A DNA stretch of 64,000 nt, taken from Corynebacterium glyciniphilum AJ 3170 (GTDB lineage Bacteria; Actinomycetota; Actinomycetes; Mycobacteriales; Mycobacteriaceae). Shown here one piece after another: positions 34,764 to 42,710 of this stretch. Location: NCBI RefSeq assembly GCF_000626675.1, contig NZ_CP006842.1, positions 1,178,001 through 1,242,000 on the forward strand, given 5' to 3'. The notes beneath the pieces were generated by a model. That model was not told the origin of the DNA. It did not search any database and was given only the letters and a program-made list of their open reading frames with translations. Position 1 is the first letter of the stretch. The number at the start of each line of letters is the position of its first letter. The translations under genes were made by a program, and so were the position numbers.

Positions 34764-35271
34764 GTGGCTGCACCTCCGGAGTCTCACCGCGCAGCGTGGA
34801 CGTTGCCCGCTGCAACAGAGCGCGTAGCTGCCTGCGCTCGGGGTCGCTGAATGCCCTGCCGAGTCGCTCTTCGATGCCGCGGGCGAGGTCATCGGCCTGG
34901 AGCACAAGCTCGGCGCCGTCCTGGGTCAGGGTGGTGACCAGCACCCGACGGTGGATCGCGGACGGGGTGCGCTCGATCAGACCGCGCTTCTCCAGCTTGT
35001 CGAGGATGGTCCCCATAGTCTGTGGCGTCACGGCAGCCACGCGGGCCAGCTGGGCGGACGACTGTCCCGGCACATAATGCAGCGACATCAACACGGCGTA
35101 CTGGGGCACCGTCAGTCCCAGAGGGCGCAGGGCGGCGGTCTTCGCCGCCATCATCGCCTGCTCCGCCTGCTTGATGTGGGAACCGACCCGCGCGTCCAGG
35201 TCCTCGGCGAACTCGTCTCCCCCGTGACGTGGCAGGGGGAGGCAGAAGTCGGGATCGGGGATGTCAGCCAT
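34756..35271 (-). CDS. MarR-family transcriptional regulator
   Basis: A 171-residue MarR protein with a longer N-terminal arm than usual. The winged helix reads VPQYAVLMSLHYVPGQSSAQ, then VTPQTMGTILDKLEKRGLI, with the wing TPSAIHRRVLVTTLT. It heads a two-gene unit with the AlkC-like glycosylase, whose ATG lies inside its last codons. A short dyad ACCGG-TAT-CCGGT (35307-35319) upstream is a possible operator. It probably senses a small molecule and represses its own operon. Confidence 0.85.
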   Translation of the reverse strand: MADIPDPDFCLPLPRHGGDEFAEDLDARVGSHIKQAEQAMMAAKTAALRPLGLTVPQYAVLMSLHYVPGQSSAQLARVAAVTPQTMGTILDKLEKRGLIERTPSAIHRRVLVTTLTQDGAELVLQADDLARGIEERLGRAFSDPERRQLRALLQRATSTLRGETPEVQPHG

Positions 35272-35348
35272 CTCACCAGAATAACGGTGCTGAGACTATA
35301 TCGGCGACCGGTATCCGGTGGCGGTCAGAATGATCGGCCGGGCAACGG

Positions 35349-36146
35349 TCAGCTGGGGGAGGAGCGTCCGATTTTCCAGTAGCCGTAGAACGAAATTGCC
35401 GACTTCGGTACGCCTGCCGCAACGAGGCCACGTCGCGTGCCTGTCGCCAGCGAGTTCTCTCCGGCCACGAAGACCGTGCCAGGGCCGCCGGGCGGCGTCA
35501 TGGTCAAAGCTGCGGCGCGGGCGCGCTCGCCTGGCATCGCCCCGTCCCCGTCAGGGCTCGTCAGCCACGTCGCCGAAATATGAGGACCGAATGTTGTGCC
35601 CAGGATGTCGTCCTGCGTCGGGACCTCGACGATGAGACGGGTAGGAAGAGAGGCGGGGGTCTCCTCGGCGATGGCAAGTGCGGCGGGTAAGCCACTCCCG
35701 TCGGCGACGAGAAGCTGCCACTCCGCGTCCTCGCGTGGCCGGTACCTGCGACCTTCGTCGAACATCCCCACGGGGCTCCCGGGTTCTGCCTGTTGTGCCC
35801 AGACGGAGGCAGGCCCGTCACCGTGAACGACGAAGTCCACGTCAAGTTCATTCGACTCGGGGTGGAAAGCGCGGACCGTGTAGTTCCGGACATAGGGCCG
35901 TACGTCCTTGGGCATCAGAAAGTACTGCGCGGCCCACCCGTTGTTGGCGAACGTGGGCATCCGTAGCTCGGTCTGTCCGGGACGAGGGAAGAACAGACGG
36001 AAGCACTGGTCACCACCGTGGTAAGAGAAGCTCTCGAGAGCATCGCCTCCGACGGTCACTCTGACCATGTGATCAGACATCTGGGTCCGCCTCACGACCG
36101 TCAGTGACATCATCTGTCGCCGGTGTTCTTTCCCGAAGCGTGCCAT
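35349..36146 (-). CDS. Siderophore-interacting protein (NADPH-dependent ferric-siderophore reductase)
   Basis: A 265-residue ViuB/SIP-family flavoprotein. The FAD site shows in VRNYTVRAFHPESNELDVDF and VGMFDEGRRYRPRED, and the NADPH domain in LLVADGSGLPAALAIAEE and FVAGENSLATGTRRGL. It reduces Fe(III) in siderophores in the cytoplasm. The start MARFGKEHR is supported by GGAG six bases upstream; earlier in-frame ATGs exist. It is divergent from a TetR regulator, with a 21-bp palindrome between them. No siderophore uptake genes are adjacent, though an orphan siderophore-type lipoprotein lies at 9914. Confidence 0.85.
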   Translation of the reverse strand: MARFGKEHRRQMMSLTVVRRTQMSDHMVRVTVGGDALESFSYHGGDQCFRLFFPRPGQTELRMPTFANNGWAAQYFLMPKDVRPYVRNYTVRAFHPESNELDVDFVVHGDGPASVWAQQAEPGSPVGMFDEGRRYRPREDAEWQLLVADGSGLPAALAIAEETPASLPTRLIVEVPTQDDILGTTFGPHISATWLTSPDGDGAMPGERARAAALTMTPPGGPGTVFVAGENSLATGTRRGLVAAGVPKSAISFYGYWKIGRSSPS

Positions 36147-36194
36147 TCTCATCTCCATTCCAGCGGTGTCCGGGACGCGGGTGACCGGACAGTT

Positions 36195-36215
36195 TTCTTG
36201 GTCAGTGACCAAGAA
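36195..36215. promoter_or_regulatory. TetR-type palindromic operator
   Basis: TTCTTGGTC and GACCAAGAA are perfect 9-bp inverted arms around a 3-bp centre, in the gap between the SIP and TetR genes. A TAAGAT -10-like sequence follows at 36223-36228. It should repress both genes. Confidence 0.75.
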
Positions 36216-36285
36216 GTTACTGTAAGATAACCTGGACTGCAGGTCAACAGGGTCGAGAATGCGGCATGAAACGGGGAAGAGAACT

Positions 36286-36903
36286 ATGACGACGGAGCGG
36301 CGGGGACGCGGGGACGTGATTGCCACCGCATTCGAGCTCCTCGATGAGGCGGGACTTGAGGCCCTCACGCTGCGTGAGGTGGCGCGGCGCCTGGGTGCGC
36401 ACCTCAACACGGTCTCGTACCAGGTGAAGACGAAAGCCCGTTTGCGTGAACTCATGGCTGATGCGATGCTCGGCTCGCTTACTCTGGATGGCCTGACCGG
36501 TGATCCGGCAGCCAGGGTAAAGGAGATTCTTCGTCGTTACCGGTCGTCGCTGCTGTCACATCGTGACGGTGCAGGACTGGTGGCAGGAACTGTCGCCGTG
36601 GAGAAGAACACGCTACGCGTGGGTAATGCGATCATCGAGGCATTGTTGGAGTCCGGAGCCGACAAGGAAAGCGCTGTACGGACATTCTGGGGGCTCCATT
36701 ACTTCCTCCTCGGTCTCGTCCAGGAGGAGCAGGGGCTCCCCGCCCAGGAGCATAAGGACGTCCTGGAGGTGATTCATTCCGGGAACTATCCCGCGATGGC
36801 GGAGGTGGGAGACATTATCCTGAACGATCCTTTCGTCTGCCGATTTGAGTTCGGGCTCGATGCTTTTCTTAGGCATCTAGAGCCAGGAGAGTCAATGAAC
36901 TGA
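36286..36903 (+). CDS. TetR-family regulator (TetR_C type)
   Basis: A 205-residue regulator with the helix-turn-helix LEALTLREVARRLGAHLNTV followed by SYQVKTKARLRELM, a sequence close to that of TetR proper. The C-terminal domain includes VRTFWGLHYFLLGLVQEEQG, typical of TetR_C. GGGGAAGAG precedes the ATG. It is divergent from the siderophore-interacting protein gene and likely binds the 21-bp palindrome between them. Its 3' end overlaps the convergent DoxX-like gene by 35 bases. Confidence 0.85.
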   Translation: MTTERRGRGDVIATAFELLDEAGLEALTLREVARRLGAHLNTVSYQVKTKARLRELMADAMLGSLTLDGLTGDPAARVKEILRRYRSSLLSHRDGAGLVAGTVAVEKNTLRVGNAIIEALLESGADKESAVRTFWGLHYFLLGLVQEEQGLPAQEHKDVLEVIHSGNYPAMAEVGDIILNDPFVCRFEFGLDAFLRHLEPGESMN

Positions 36904-37243
36904 GGGACAGCGCAAGGTAGACGCCAGGGAAAGCGATGTTGTGAAACACCCGCGCCCGCAGATGTGCCAGGTTTGCTCCGAGGAAGAAACACACCAGTCC
37001 AGCGGCAGCCGCGATCGGCACTACGGGCACGTCGAGAAACCACAGCGCCAGGCCCGCTCCTCCCACACCTTTTGCGATGGCGAGCGCGGGAAGCCAGCGT
37101 GCAGGGACGTTCACCTGCGCGGAGTTGTCGAGAACGAACCGGGCACGCAGGACGTCGGCAACAGCGATGGAAAGATTGGCCGCAGCGGTCGCGCCCACCA
37201 CAGCACCTGTCAGCAGCGTTGGCACGGTCATCGCCGTCCTCAC
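36869..37243 (-). CDS. DoxX-like membrane protein
   Basis: A 124-residue protein with four hydrophobic helices (LLTGAVVGATAAANLSIAVA, LPALAIAKGVGGAGLALWF, AAAAGLVCFFLGANLAHL, PGVYLALSLSSLTLLAL). Pattern and size fit DoxX-like proteins. The GTG start overlaps the stop of the monooxygenase gene (GTGA); an ATG four codons later is an alternative. The two genes lie opposite an ECF41 sigma factor, whose targets are often such redox-linked small proteins. Confidence 0.75.
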   Translation of the reverse strand: MRTAMTVPTLLTGAVVGATAAANLSIAVADVLRARFVLDNSAQVNVPARWLPALAIAKGVGGAGLALWFLDVPVVPIAAAAGLVCFFLGANLAHLRARVFHNIAFPGVYLALSLSSLTLLALDA

Positions 37244-37542
37244 GCGGTGTGCGGGAACTCGGCGGCGACACGGTACAGGCCCGGCGCCGGGGACCCCAGC
37301 GCCGAAACTCTCTGCGCATAGCTCGCCGCAGCAGGATCGGACTGCGTCTGGGACGCTGCCTCGGCAGTCTGCCAGGTGGCGACGTTGAGGACACGTGACT
37401 TGTCGACACTGACCAGGATTTCCGAGGATACGAAACCCGGGCGCTTGGAGATGACCTTCTCGGTACTCTCGACGAGAAGGTCGACGACCTCCTGCTGTTT
37501 CTCCGGGCTGACATCGATGATATTGACGAACGTCGCGGACAT
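37240..37542 (-). CDS. Antibiotic biosynthesis monooxygenase (ABM) domain protein
   Basis: A 100-residue protein with the ferredoxin-like ABM fold: FVNIIDVSPEKQQEVVDLL, then KRPGFVSSEILVSVDKSR and NVATWQTAEA. Such proteins are small cofactor-free monooxygenases or heme-degrading enzymes, often orphan. AAAGGAAG precedes the ATG. It heads a two-gene unit with the DoxX-like gene and is divergent from the ECF41 sigma factor gene. Confidence 0.8.
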   Translation of the reverse strand: MSATFVNIIDVSPEKQQEVVDLLVESTEKVISKRPGFVSSEILVSVDKSRVLNVATWQTAEAASQTQSDPAAASYAQRVSALGSPAPGLYRVAAEFPHTA

Positions 37543-37624
37543 GGTGTGCTTCCTTTCTGAGAACTGTCGCTGTAGGCAGGCTGTTGTCCCTGCCGTGGAG
37601 AAGAGACGAGACAGTGCCCCATTA

Positions 37625-37640
37625 CGTGAGGCGCCTCACG
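37625..37640. promoter_or_regulatory. 16-bp palindrome between ABM and ECF41 genes
   Basis: CGTGAGGCGCCTCACG is a perfect palindrome in the 159-bp divergent gap. Just after it, CTCACG and a CGTC motif 16 bp later weakly resemble an ECF41 promoter (TGTCACA-N16-CGTC). It may be a repressor operator or a sigma-recognised site. Confidence 0.45.
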
Positions 37641-37701
37641 CTTTTACCGGCTACGTCGTCTCTACAGCGAGATCACTGTTTACCGACATTGAGGACGAAA
37701 G

Positions 37702-38625
37702 ATGCGCGAGGAGACGATGAACACGGAGAATCCCGACACCGACCGCGGCGTCCTGTTGGGGTTGTCCTATCGGCTCCTCGGCTCCCTGACAGATGCCGAG
37801 GACGCGGTCCAGGAAACCTACGTCCGCTGGTACCGGATGAGCGCACGCCAGCGGCAGGAGGTACGGTCGCCGCGGGCATGGCTGATCAAGACGGCGGGAC
37901 GTATCGGGCTGGACATGCTCACCAGTGCCCGGGCGCGCCGGGAGACGTACGTGGGGGAGTGGCTTCCAGAACCCGTGCCGGGAGATGTGCCGTGGAACGG
38001 CATGTCCGGGCACGCAGGTGGGGAGGATCCAGCGGTCCAGCTGGTCCAGGCCGAGTCGGTGTCCATGGCGTTAATGGTGGTTCTGGAAACAATGACTCCG
38101 GCCGAGCGGGTGGTGTTTATCCTCCATGACGTCTTCGGGTTCACCTTCCCGGAGGTCGCGGAGGTGGTGGATCGCTCTCCGGCGGCGTGTCGGCAGCTGG
38201 CGACATCGGCACGTCGGCGTGTGCGGCGTGAGCGGGTGCGGTCGCCGGGGACGGCGAATGCGGAGGAGCATTCGCGGATCGTGCGATCCTTCCGTCGGGC
38301 GTGGAGTTCGGGGGATGTGGCCGGTCTGGTCCAGATACTGGATCCGGCGGTGACGGCGGTGACCGATGGTGGTGGGGTGGTGTCGGCATCGACTGCACCG
38401 TTGCGTGGAGCGCAGGATGCGGCGCAGTTCTTCGTCGGGGCTTTGACGAGACAGCCCGGGCTGGTGATCGTGGAGGACCAGGTCAACGGGCAACCTGGAC
38501 TGGTGGCATCGCATGAGGGGCGGGTGGTCGCGGTGGTCAGCCTGCTGGTCGACGGCGGACGGGTCGTTGAAGCGTGGGCGGTGCGTAACCCGGAGAAACT
38601 TGTAGCGTGGAACCAGCGTAAGTGA
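37702..38625 (+). CDS. ECF41-group RNA polymerase sigma factor
   Basis: A 307-residue ECF sigma factor. Region 2 reads SYRLLGSLTDAEDAVQETYV and region 4 LETMTPAERVVFILHDVFGF with SFPEVAEVV-like TFPEVAEVVDRS. It carries the long SnoaL-like C-terminal extension of group ECF41, with the hallmark DGGG motif in TDGGGVVSAS and NPEKLVAW at the end. In ECF41 the extension replaces an anti-sigma factor and tunes activity. The start has GAGG seven bases upstream; a second ATG five codons on is an alternative. Typical targets are adjacent small redox genes, here ABM and DoxX. Confidence 0.88.
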   Translation: MREETMNTENPDTDRGVLLGLSYRLLGSLTDAEDAVQETYVRWYRMSARQRQEVRSPRAWLIKTAGRIGLDMLTSARARRETYVGEWLPEPVPGDVPWNGMSGHAGGEDPAVQLVQAESVSMALMVVLETMTPAERVVFILHDVFGFTFPEVAEVVDRSPAACRQLATSARRRVRRERVRSPGTANAEEHSRIVRSFRRAWSSGDVAGLVQILDPAVTAVTDGGGVVSASTAPLRGAQDAAQFFVGALTRQPGLVIVEDQVNGQPGLVASHEGRVVAVVSLLVDGGRVVEAWAVRNPEKLVAWNQRK

Positions 38626-38649
38626 AGCGAATGAGGGAGGATCTGGTTC

Positions 38650-39084
38650 ATGATCGAGGAGGGAACAGGGTTCTACGCGGTTCCGAGTTCGGTGAAAGTG
38701 GTGGTCCTCGCCGCTGGAAACGCAGGTCGGAAGGTCCTGCTCGGACTCAATGGCAGAGGGGAGTGGGAGTTGCCTGGTGGGTGGCCGGATAAGCAGGACG
38801 TGACCCTGGCGGATACTGCGGCTCGGGAGGTGCTGGAGGAGTCAGGAATCGTTCTTGATAATGATCCCGTACTCGTCGGTGCCGAACTTTTCTCCCCGGT
38901 CCCGGGGCGTCAGGTGACTCTGGTCTGCCTTGCAACCCGACTGGATATTGCAGAGACACCGACGCCCAGTTCGGAGCACAAGGACGTGCGATGGTTCGGG
39001 GTGGACGTGCTGCCCGCGAACCTTCCCCTGGTGTACAGGGGGTTTATTGACGGCGCCGCACGGCAGCAAGCAAGAACGAGATGA
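38650..39084 (+). CDS. NUDIX hydrolase
   Basis: A 144-residue NUDIX protein. The NUDIX helix reads ADTAAREVLEESGI, giving the REVLEESG core; the first part of the box (LPGGWPDKQD) has Asp where Glu is usual. It hydrolyses nucleoside diphosphate derivatives; the substrate cannot be told. It lies 24 bases after the sigma factor gene on the same strand and probably shares its transcript. A strong hairpin follows its stop. Confidence 0.85.
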   Translation: MIEEGTGFYAVPSSVKVVVLAAGNAGRKVLLGLNGRGEWELPGGWPDKQDVTLADTAAREVLEESGIVLDNDPVLVGAELFSPVPGRQVTLVCLATRLDIAETPTPSSEHKDVRWFGVDVLPANLPLVYRGFIDGAARQQARTR

Positions 39085-39102
39085 GACCGTATTCCGTCCG
39101 AA

Positions 39103-39140
39103 AGGCCGTGACGACGAGATCTCTCCCGTCGTCACGGCCT
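39103..39140. terminator. Bidirectional hairpin terminator
   Basis: Perfect 14-bp arms AGGCCGTGACGACG and CGTCGTCACGGCCT surround a 10-bp loop, midway between the convergent NUDIX and DHA2 exporter genes. T-runs on either side are weak (TTTC on the minus strand), so it may be a partly Rho-dependent or structural end. Confidence 0.65.
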
Positions 39141-39180
39141 GTTCAGCGTGGATCGTGGTTGGTGCTGTCGTGCTGCGGCG

Positions 39181-40635
39181 TTAAGCAGCCAGGGGTACGG
39201 CCTCCGGAGCTGTTTCGGACGACTCCTTCTCCTTCGGCAGGTGCAGGAACGCGCCGAGCAGGATCGCCGCAACCAGCGCGATGGCGGCGTTGACGCCGAT
39301 CGCCAGCTGCAGACCGGGCAGCAGGGTCGCTGCGACCATACCCGTGGCGATGGCTGACATGACCGGGGTGCCCAGGGCGATACCGACCTGCTGGCTCATG
39401 GTCACCAACCCGGTGGCCAGCCCCTGCTGGTGGGCGGGAACCCCCGCGGTGGAGGTCACGGTGTAGCCGACGATGGCCACGAGGTTCGCCACACCACCGA
39501 GGAACGTGAGGATCAACAGGGGGACCAGCCAGCCGTGGCTCTCCCCGGCGAACGCCAGAGGGGCGGTCGCGGCAGCCTGGACGAGAAGACCAATGACAAT
39601 CGCGGTCTTTGGGTTGGTCATACCGATGACCCGTGGGGCAATGAGACCGCCGATGACGGTACCGATACCGAGGACTCCGAGGATCAGTCCCGCAGCAATG
39701 GCGCTGTAGCCGAGGATCTGCTGCAGGTACAGGGTCAGCAGGAACACCAGCGAGGTGAATGTGCCGAAGGCAAGGAGCCCGGCGGTATTGCCCCAACCGA
39801 TGTTGGAGCGCTTGAGCAGTGACGGAGCGACCAGCGGTTCCTTGACACGCCCTTCGATCGCCAGGAAGACGGCAACCAGGATGACCGCGGCGAGGATCGG
39901 ACCCCAGGTGCCCGGGTGTGTCCAGCCGTTGTGACCGGCGGCGTCAATGCCGAAGACCAGGGCGACAAGAGCCAGCGTGATCGTGATCGCGCCGGGAACA
40001 TCAAGCTTCGGACGGGCGTCGGACGCCGGCTCGCGCAGGACGAAGGGTGCGATGATGATCACGGCAACGGCGACGACGACATTGATGAAGAAGGCCCAGC
40101 GCCACGACACAGCACCGGTGAGCAGACCACCGAGGACGGAACCAGCGGTGAAGCCGGCGGCCATGAGTGCTCCGTTGAGGCCGAGCGCCTTCGAGCGGGC
40201 GGGGCCCTCCGGGAACATGGTCGTCATCAGCGACAACGCGGCGGGAATGACCATGGCACTGGCGATACCCTGGCCGACGCGGGCGGCGATCAGGAGGACG
40301 GGCTCGGTGGCCAGTCCGCCGGCGAGCGAGGAGATGCCGAGCAGGACGATGCCGATCATGAACAGCTTCTTGCGACCGAAGAGGTCGGCCACGCGACCGA
40401 AGAACAGGGTGAACCCTGCGGCGCACAGTGCGAAGGCGGTGACGATCCACTGCAGGGAGGCAGTGGCGAAACCGAGCTCAGAGCCGATGTGCGGCAGAGC
40501 CACATTCAGGATCGAGAAGTCCACCGCGAGGGTGAAGTTGGCGGTCAGCAGGACGACCATCGCGATCTTCTGCGCGGCAGTGAAGCGTTCTGTGGGGGAC
40601 GGGGTGGGTGGAGGTGCTGTCTCTGTGTTTCTCAT
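39181..40635 (-). CDS. MFS multidrug exporter (DHA2, EmrB/QacA type)
   Basis: A 484-residue exporter with 14 predicted helices. TM1 has LTANFTLAVDFSILNVALP, where the Asp and the NVALP motif are typical of DHA2, and motif A is FGRVADLFGRKKLFMIG. TM5 has LTGAVSWRWAFFINV, the motif-C region. Two starts four codons apart exist (MLGHMRN); MRNTETAP is chosen. It is divergent from the XRE regulator, with the 29-bp operator between them. The drug substrate is unknown. Confidence 0.9.
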   Translation of the reverse strand: MRNTETAPPPTPSPTERFTAAQKIAMVVLLTANFTLAVDFSILNVALPHIGSELGFATASLQWIVTAFALCAAGFTLFFGRVADLFGRKKLFMIGIVLLGISSLAGGLATEPVLLIAARVGQGIASAMVIPAALSLMTTMFPEGPARSKALGLNGALMAAGFTAGSVLGGLLTGAVSWRWAFFINVVVAVAVIIIAPFVLREPASDARPKLDVPGAITITLALVALVFGIDAAGHNGWTHPGTWGPILAAVILVAVFLAIEGRVKEPLVAPSLLKRSNIGWGNTAGLLAFGTFTSLVFLLTLYLQQILGYSAIAAGLILGVLGIGTVIGGLIAPRVIGMTNPKTAIVIGLLVQAAATAPLAFAGESHGWLVPLLILTFLGGVANLVAIVGYTVTSTAGVPAHQQGLATGLVTMSQQVGIALGTPVMSAIATGMVAATLLPGLQLAIGVNAAIALVAAILLGAFLHLPKEKESSETAPEAVPLAA

Positions 40636-40710
40636 GTGTCCCAGCATCGTGGGAGGCGACAAGGGTAACCAGAGCCCTGATGTGCGTGGTCTGGGGGCGG
40701 CTGGCCTGAG

Positions 40711-40739
40711 GTTGCCTAGCACTGACAGGGGTAGGCAAC
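40711..40739. promoter_or_regulatory. XRE-regulator operator, copy 1
   Basis: Perfect 8-bp inverted arms GTTGCCTA and TAGGCAAC with a 13-bp centre GCACTGACAGGGG. Nearly the same 29 bp recurs at 44950-44978 upstream of the SDR operon. It lies 29 bp ahead of the XRE start codon and 75 bp ahead of the DHA2 exporter start. Confidence 0.75.
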
Positions 40740-40755
40740 GTCAGGCCAGGTGCGC

Positions 40756-40761
40756 GATAAT
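40756..40761 (+). promoter_or_regulatory. -10 element of the XRE regulator gene
   Basis: GATAAT ends 7 bases before the ATG, giving a leaderless transcript. The operator lies just upstream of where the -35 would be, so autorepression or activation is possible. Confidence 0.5.
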
Positions 40762-40768
40762 CGTTGAC

Positions 40769-41638
40769 ATGCACACACCACAGTCGTTGCAGGCAGCCGG
40801 TCCGGTCACCGAACTGGGGGAGTTCCTGCGGTCACGGCGTGACCGCATCAGCCCCGACGAGGCCGGGATCAACAGTTACGGGCGGCGCCGTGTGCCGGGC
40901 CTCCGGCGCGAGGAACTCGCCCAGTTGGCCGGGGTGTCGGTGACCTACCTGACCCGGTTGGAGCAGGGCCAGTCGCAGAACGCGTCCGACGCGATCATCG
41001 ACGCTCTCGCCCGCGCCCTGCAGCTCGATGCCGATGAACGGGCGCACCTCTACGCCCTGGCACACCCTGTTCCGGTTAAGCGACCGCGGACGACGGCGAA
41101 ACCGGAGATCGCTAAACCGGGCGCCGAACGGCTACTGCACTCGATGGGGGATGTTCCGGCGGTGCTGCTGGGCAGGTTCAACGACATCCTCGCATGGAAC
41201 CACTCCGGTCACCTGTTGTTGGCCGGCCACCTGGATTGTGATGCCCCGTCGCGCGTCGAGGACCGGCCGAATCAGTTGAAATTGCTGTTCCTGGATGAGC
41301 ACGTCCGGGATCTCTACGTCGACTGGAAGGACGAGGCCGCTCTTGCCGTTGCTTCGCTGCGCTACGTCGCCGCCCAGTTCGCCGACGACCGACGCCTGGC
41401 AGAGTTGGTCGGGGAGCTGAGTATGAACAGCCCGGAGTTCGCCCGATTGTGGGCGGGGCACGATGTTCGTCTGTGCACTAATGGGGCCAAACGATTCCGG
41501 CATCCCGAGGTCGGTGAGATGACGTTGGGCTACGAGGTGCTGCATCTGCCGGAGGGCAACGGCCAGCGCATCCTCACCCACACCGCGGAGCCGGGGAGTG
41601 CATCCTTCGCAGCGCTGCGACTGCTCACCGCCGTGTGA
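40769..41638 (+). CDS. XRE-family regulator with MmyB-like ligand domain
   Basis: A 289-residue regulator. The N-terminal helix-turn-helix begins LGEFLRSRRDRISPDEAG and includes the family hallmark GLRREELAQLAGVSVTYLTR followed by LEQG. The C-terminal part (from about residue 110, VPAVLLGRFNDILAWN onwards) is the MmyB-like PAS-type ligand-binding domain that can bind fatty acids or other hydrophobic molecules. It is divergent from a DHA2 exporter. The same operator motif is found 4.2 kb away before the SDR operon, so it probably controls both. Confidence 0.85.
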   Translation: MHTPQSLQAAGPVTELGEFLRSRRDRISPDEAGINSYGRRRVPGLRREELAQLAGVSVTYLTRLEQGQSQNASDAIIDALARALQLDADERAHLYALAHPVPVKRPRTTAKPEIAKPGAERLLHSMGDVPAVLLGRFNDILAWNHSGHLLLAGHLDCDAPSRVEDRPNQLKLLFLDEHVRDLYVDWKDEAALAVASLRYVAAQFADDRRLAELVGELSMNSPEFARLWAGHDVRLCTNGAKRFRHPEVGEMTLGYEVLHLPEGNGQRILTHTAEPGSASFAALRLLTAV

Positions 41639-41708
41639 CCGCCGTGTGACCGCTGTTGCGCGCACTGATGCGCATCACCGGGTCGCGTCGGGACGCTATC
41701 ACCGGCCA

Positions 41709-41779
41709 GCGTGAGCCAGGTGCCAGAATCGGTCACCGCGGACCCTCCGATCCGACCGATCTTGGCACCTGGCTTACGC
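41709..41779. repeat. Inverted-repeat element, copy 2
   Basis: Arms 41709-41734 and 41754-41779, 26 bp each, are inverted repeats with three mismatches. Each contains AGCCAGGTGCCA and ATCGGTC. A 19-bp centre separates them, and flanking GGCC extends the symmetry. The element lies between the convergent XRE and luciferase-like genes. It matches the copy at 31162-31214 in arm sequence and centre length. Confidence 0.65.
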
Positions 41780-41792
41780 GGCCCCCACAAGG

Positions 41793-42710
41793 TCAGTCGG
41801 CGAACTGTTCGGCCAATAACCGGTAGGAGGTCAGCCGGTCGTCCGGGTCGCTGGTGAGCGTGTTGATCATGACCTCGTCAGCGCTGTGGTCCTTGGCGAG
41901 GTCGTGAAGCCGTTGAGCCACTACGTCCGGAGTCCCGGCGATGATTGCCGTGGACCGGGCCTTCGCCCGGGTGCGTTCAGCGTCTGTCCACGGGTGGGTG
42001 GCGGTGGCACCGGCCGACGGAATCGGCCCGTCGTACCCGAGGTCCTTGCGGGCGCGCCACAACAGCATCGCATCGGCCAGCTGTTGTGCTCGCTGAGGGT
42101 CTTTCGCAGTGATGGCACGGACGGCCAGCACGGTGTGCGGCCGGTGGCACTTCGTCGTGGAGGCCTCCCGGTAGGCGGCAGTGGCTTTCTCACCGCCGCG
42201 GGGGACGAAGAAATGGCCGTGCACGTAACCTGCGCCGAGATCTCCTGCCAGCGGCGCGGCGGAACCACCGGCGCCGAGAACCCACACCCTCCCGTCCGGC
42301 TCACCGGGCACGGCGGGGTGCTCGGCGCCCAGTGCCCCTACGAGGGCATGGATCTTCTCGGCGTAGGCGGGGTCGTCCAGCGCGGCCCTGCCAACCCCGG
42401 TGTCCATCCGGTCGCCGTGGACCTGTCCCAGCAATCCCATCACCTCGATAACCTTCGCTGCCTGGTAGAAGGGCAGCAGAATGCCGCCGGTACCGACGCG
42501 GATGGTCGACGTGCGTTCCAGCGCCAGGGCTGCCATCATCTCCGGGGCGGGGCTGGCGAAGGACGCGGAGCGGTGATGCTCGGCGAACCAGATGCGGTGG
42601 TAGCCCAGAGTCTCTACGTCCTCTGCCAGACGCAGTCCGTGGGCGACAGCATCTGCCCGGTCCGGGACGTGGTCGGTGACCGGGACCTGGTCGAGGACGG
42701 AGAGCCTCAT
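41793..42710 (-). CDS. LLM-class flavin-dependent oxidoreductase (luciferase-like)
   Basis: A 305-residue luciferase-like monooxygenase. It begins LSVLDQVPVTDHVPDRADAV, followed by YHRIWFAEHHRSASFASPAP and STIRVGTGGILLPFY, which are signature stretches of the family. FMN is supplied by a separate reductase, and the enzyme oxidises small organics with oxygen. It is the last gene of a four-gene operon, its ATG overlapping the upstream stop (ATGA). Substrate unknown. Confidence 0.88.
   Translation of the reverse strand: MRLSVLDQVPVTDHVPDRADAVAHGLRLAEDVETLGYHRIWFAEHHRSASFASPAPEMMAALALERTSTIRVGTGGILLPFYQAAKVIEVMGLLGQVHGDRMDTGVGRAALDDPAYAEKIHALVGALGAEHPAVPGEPDGRVWVLGAGGSAAPLAGDLGAGYVHGHFFVPRGGEKATAAYREASTTKCHRPHTVLAVRAITAKDPQRAQQLADAMLLWRARKDLGYDGPIPSAGATATHPWTDAERTRAKARSTAIIAGTPDVVAQRLHDLAKDHSADEVMINTLTSDPDDRLTSYRLLAEQFAD

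Noticed and set aside
39947..40768. N-terminal extension of the XRE regulator frame
   Set aside because: The open frame runs through the operator and antisense to the DHA2 exporter; the real start is the ATG 7 bases after the -10.
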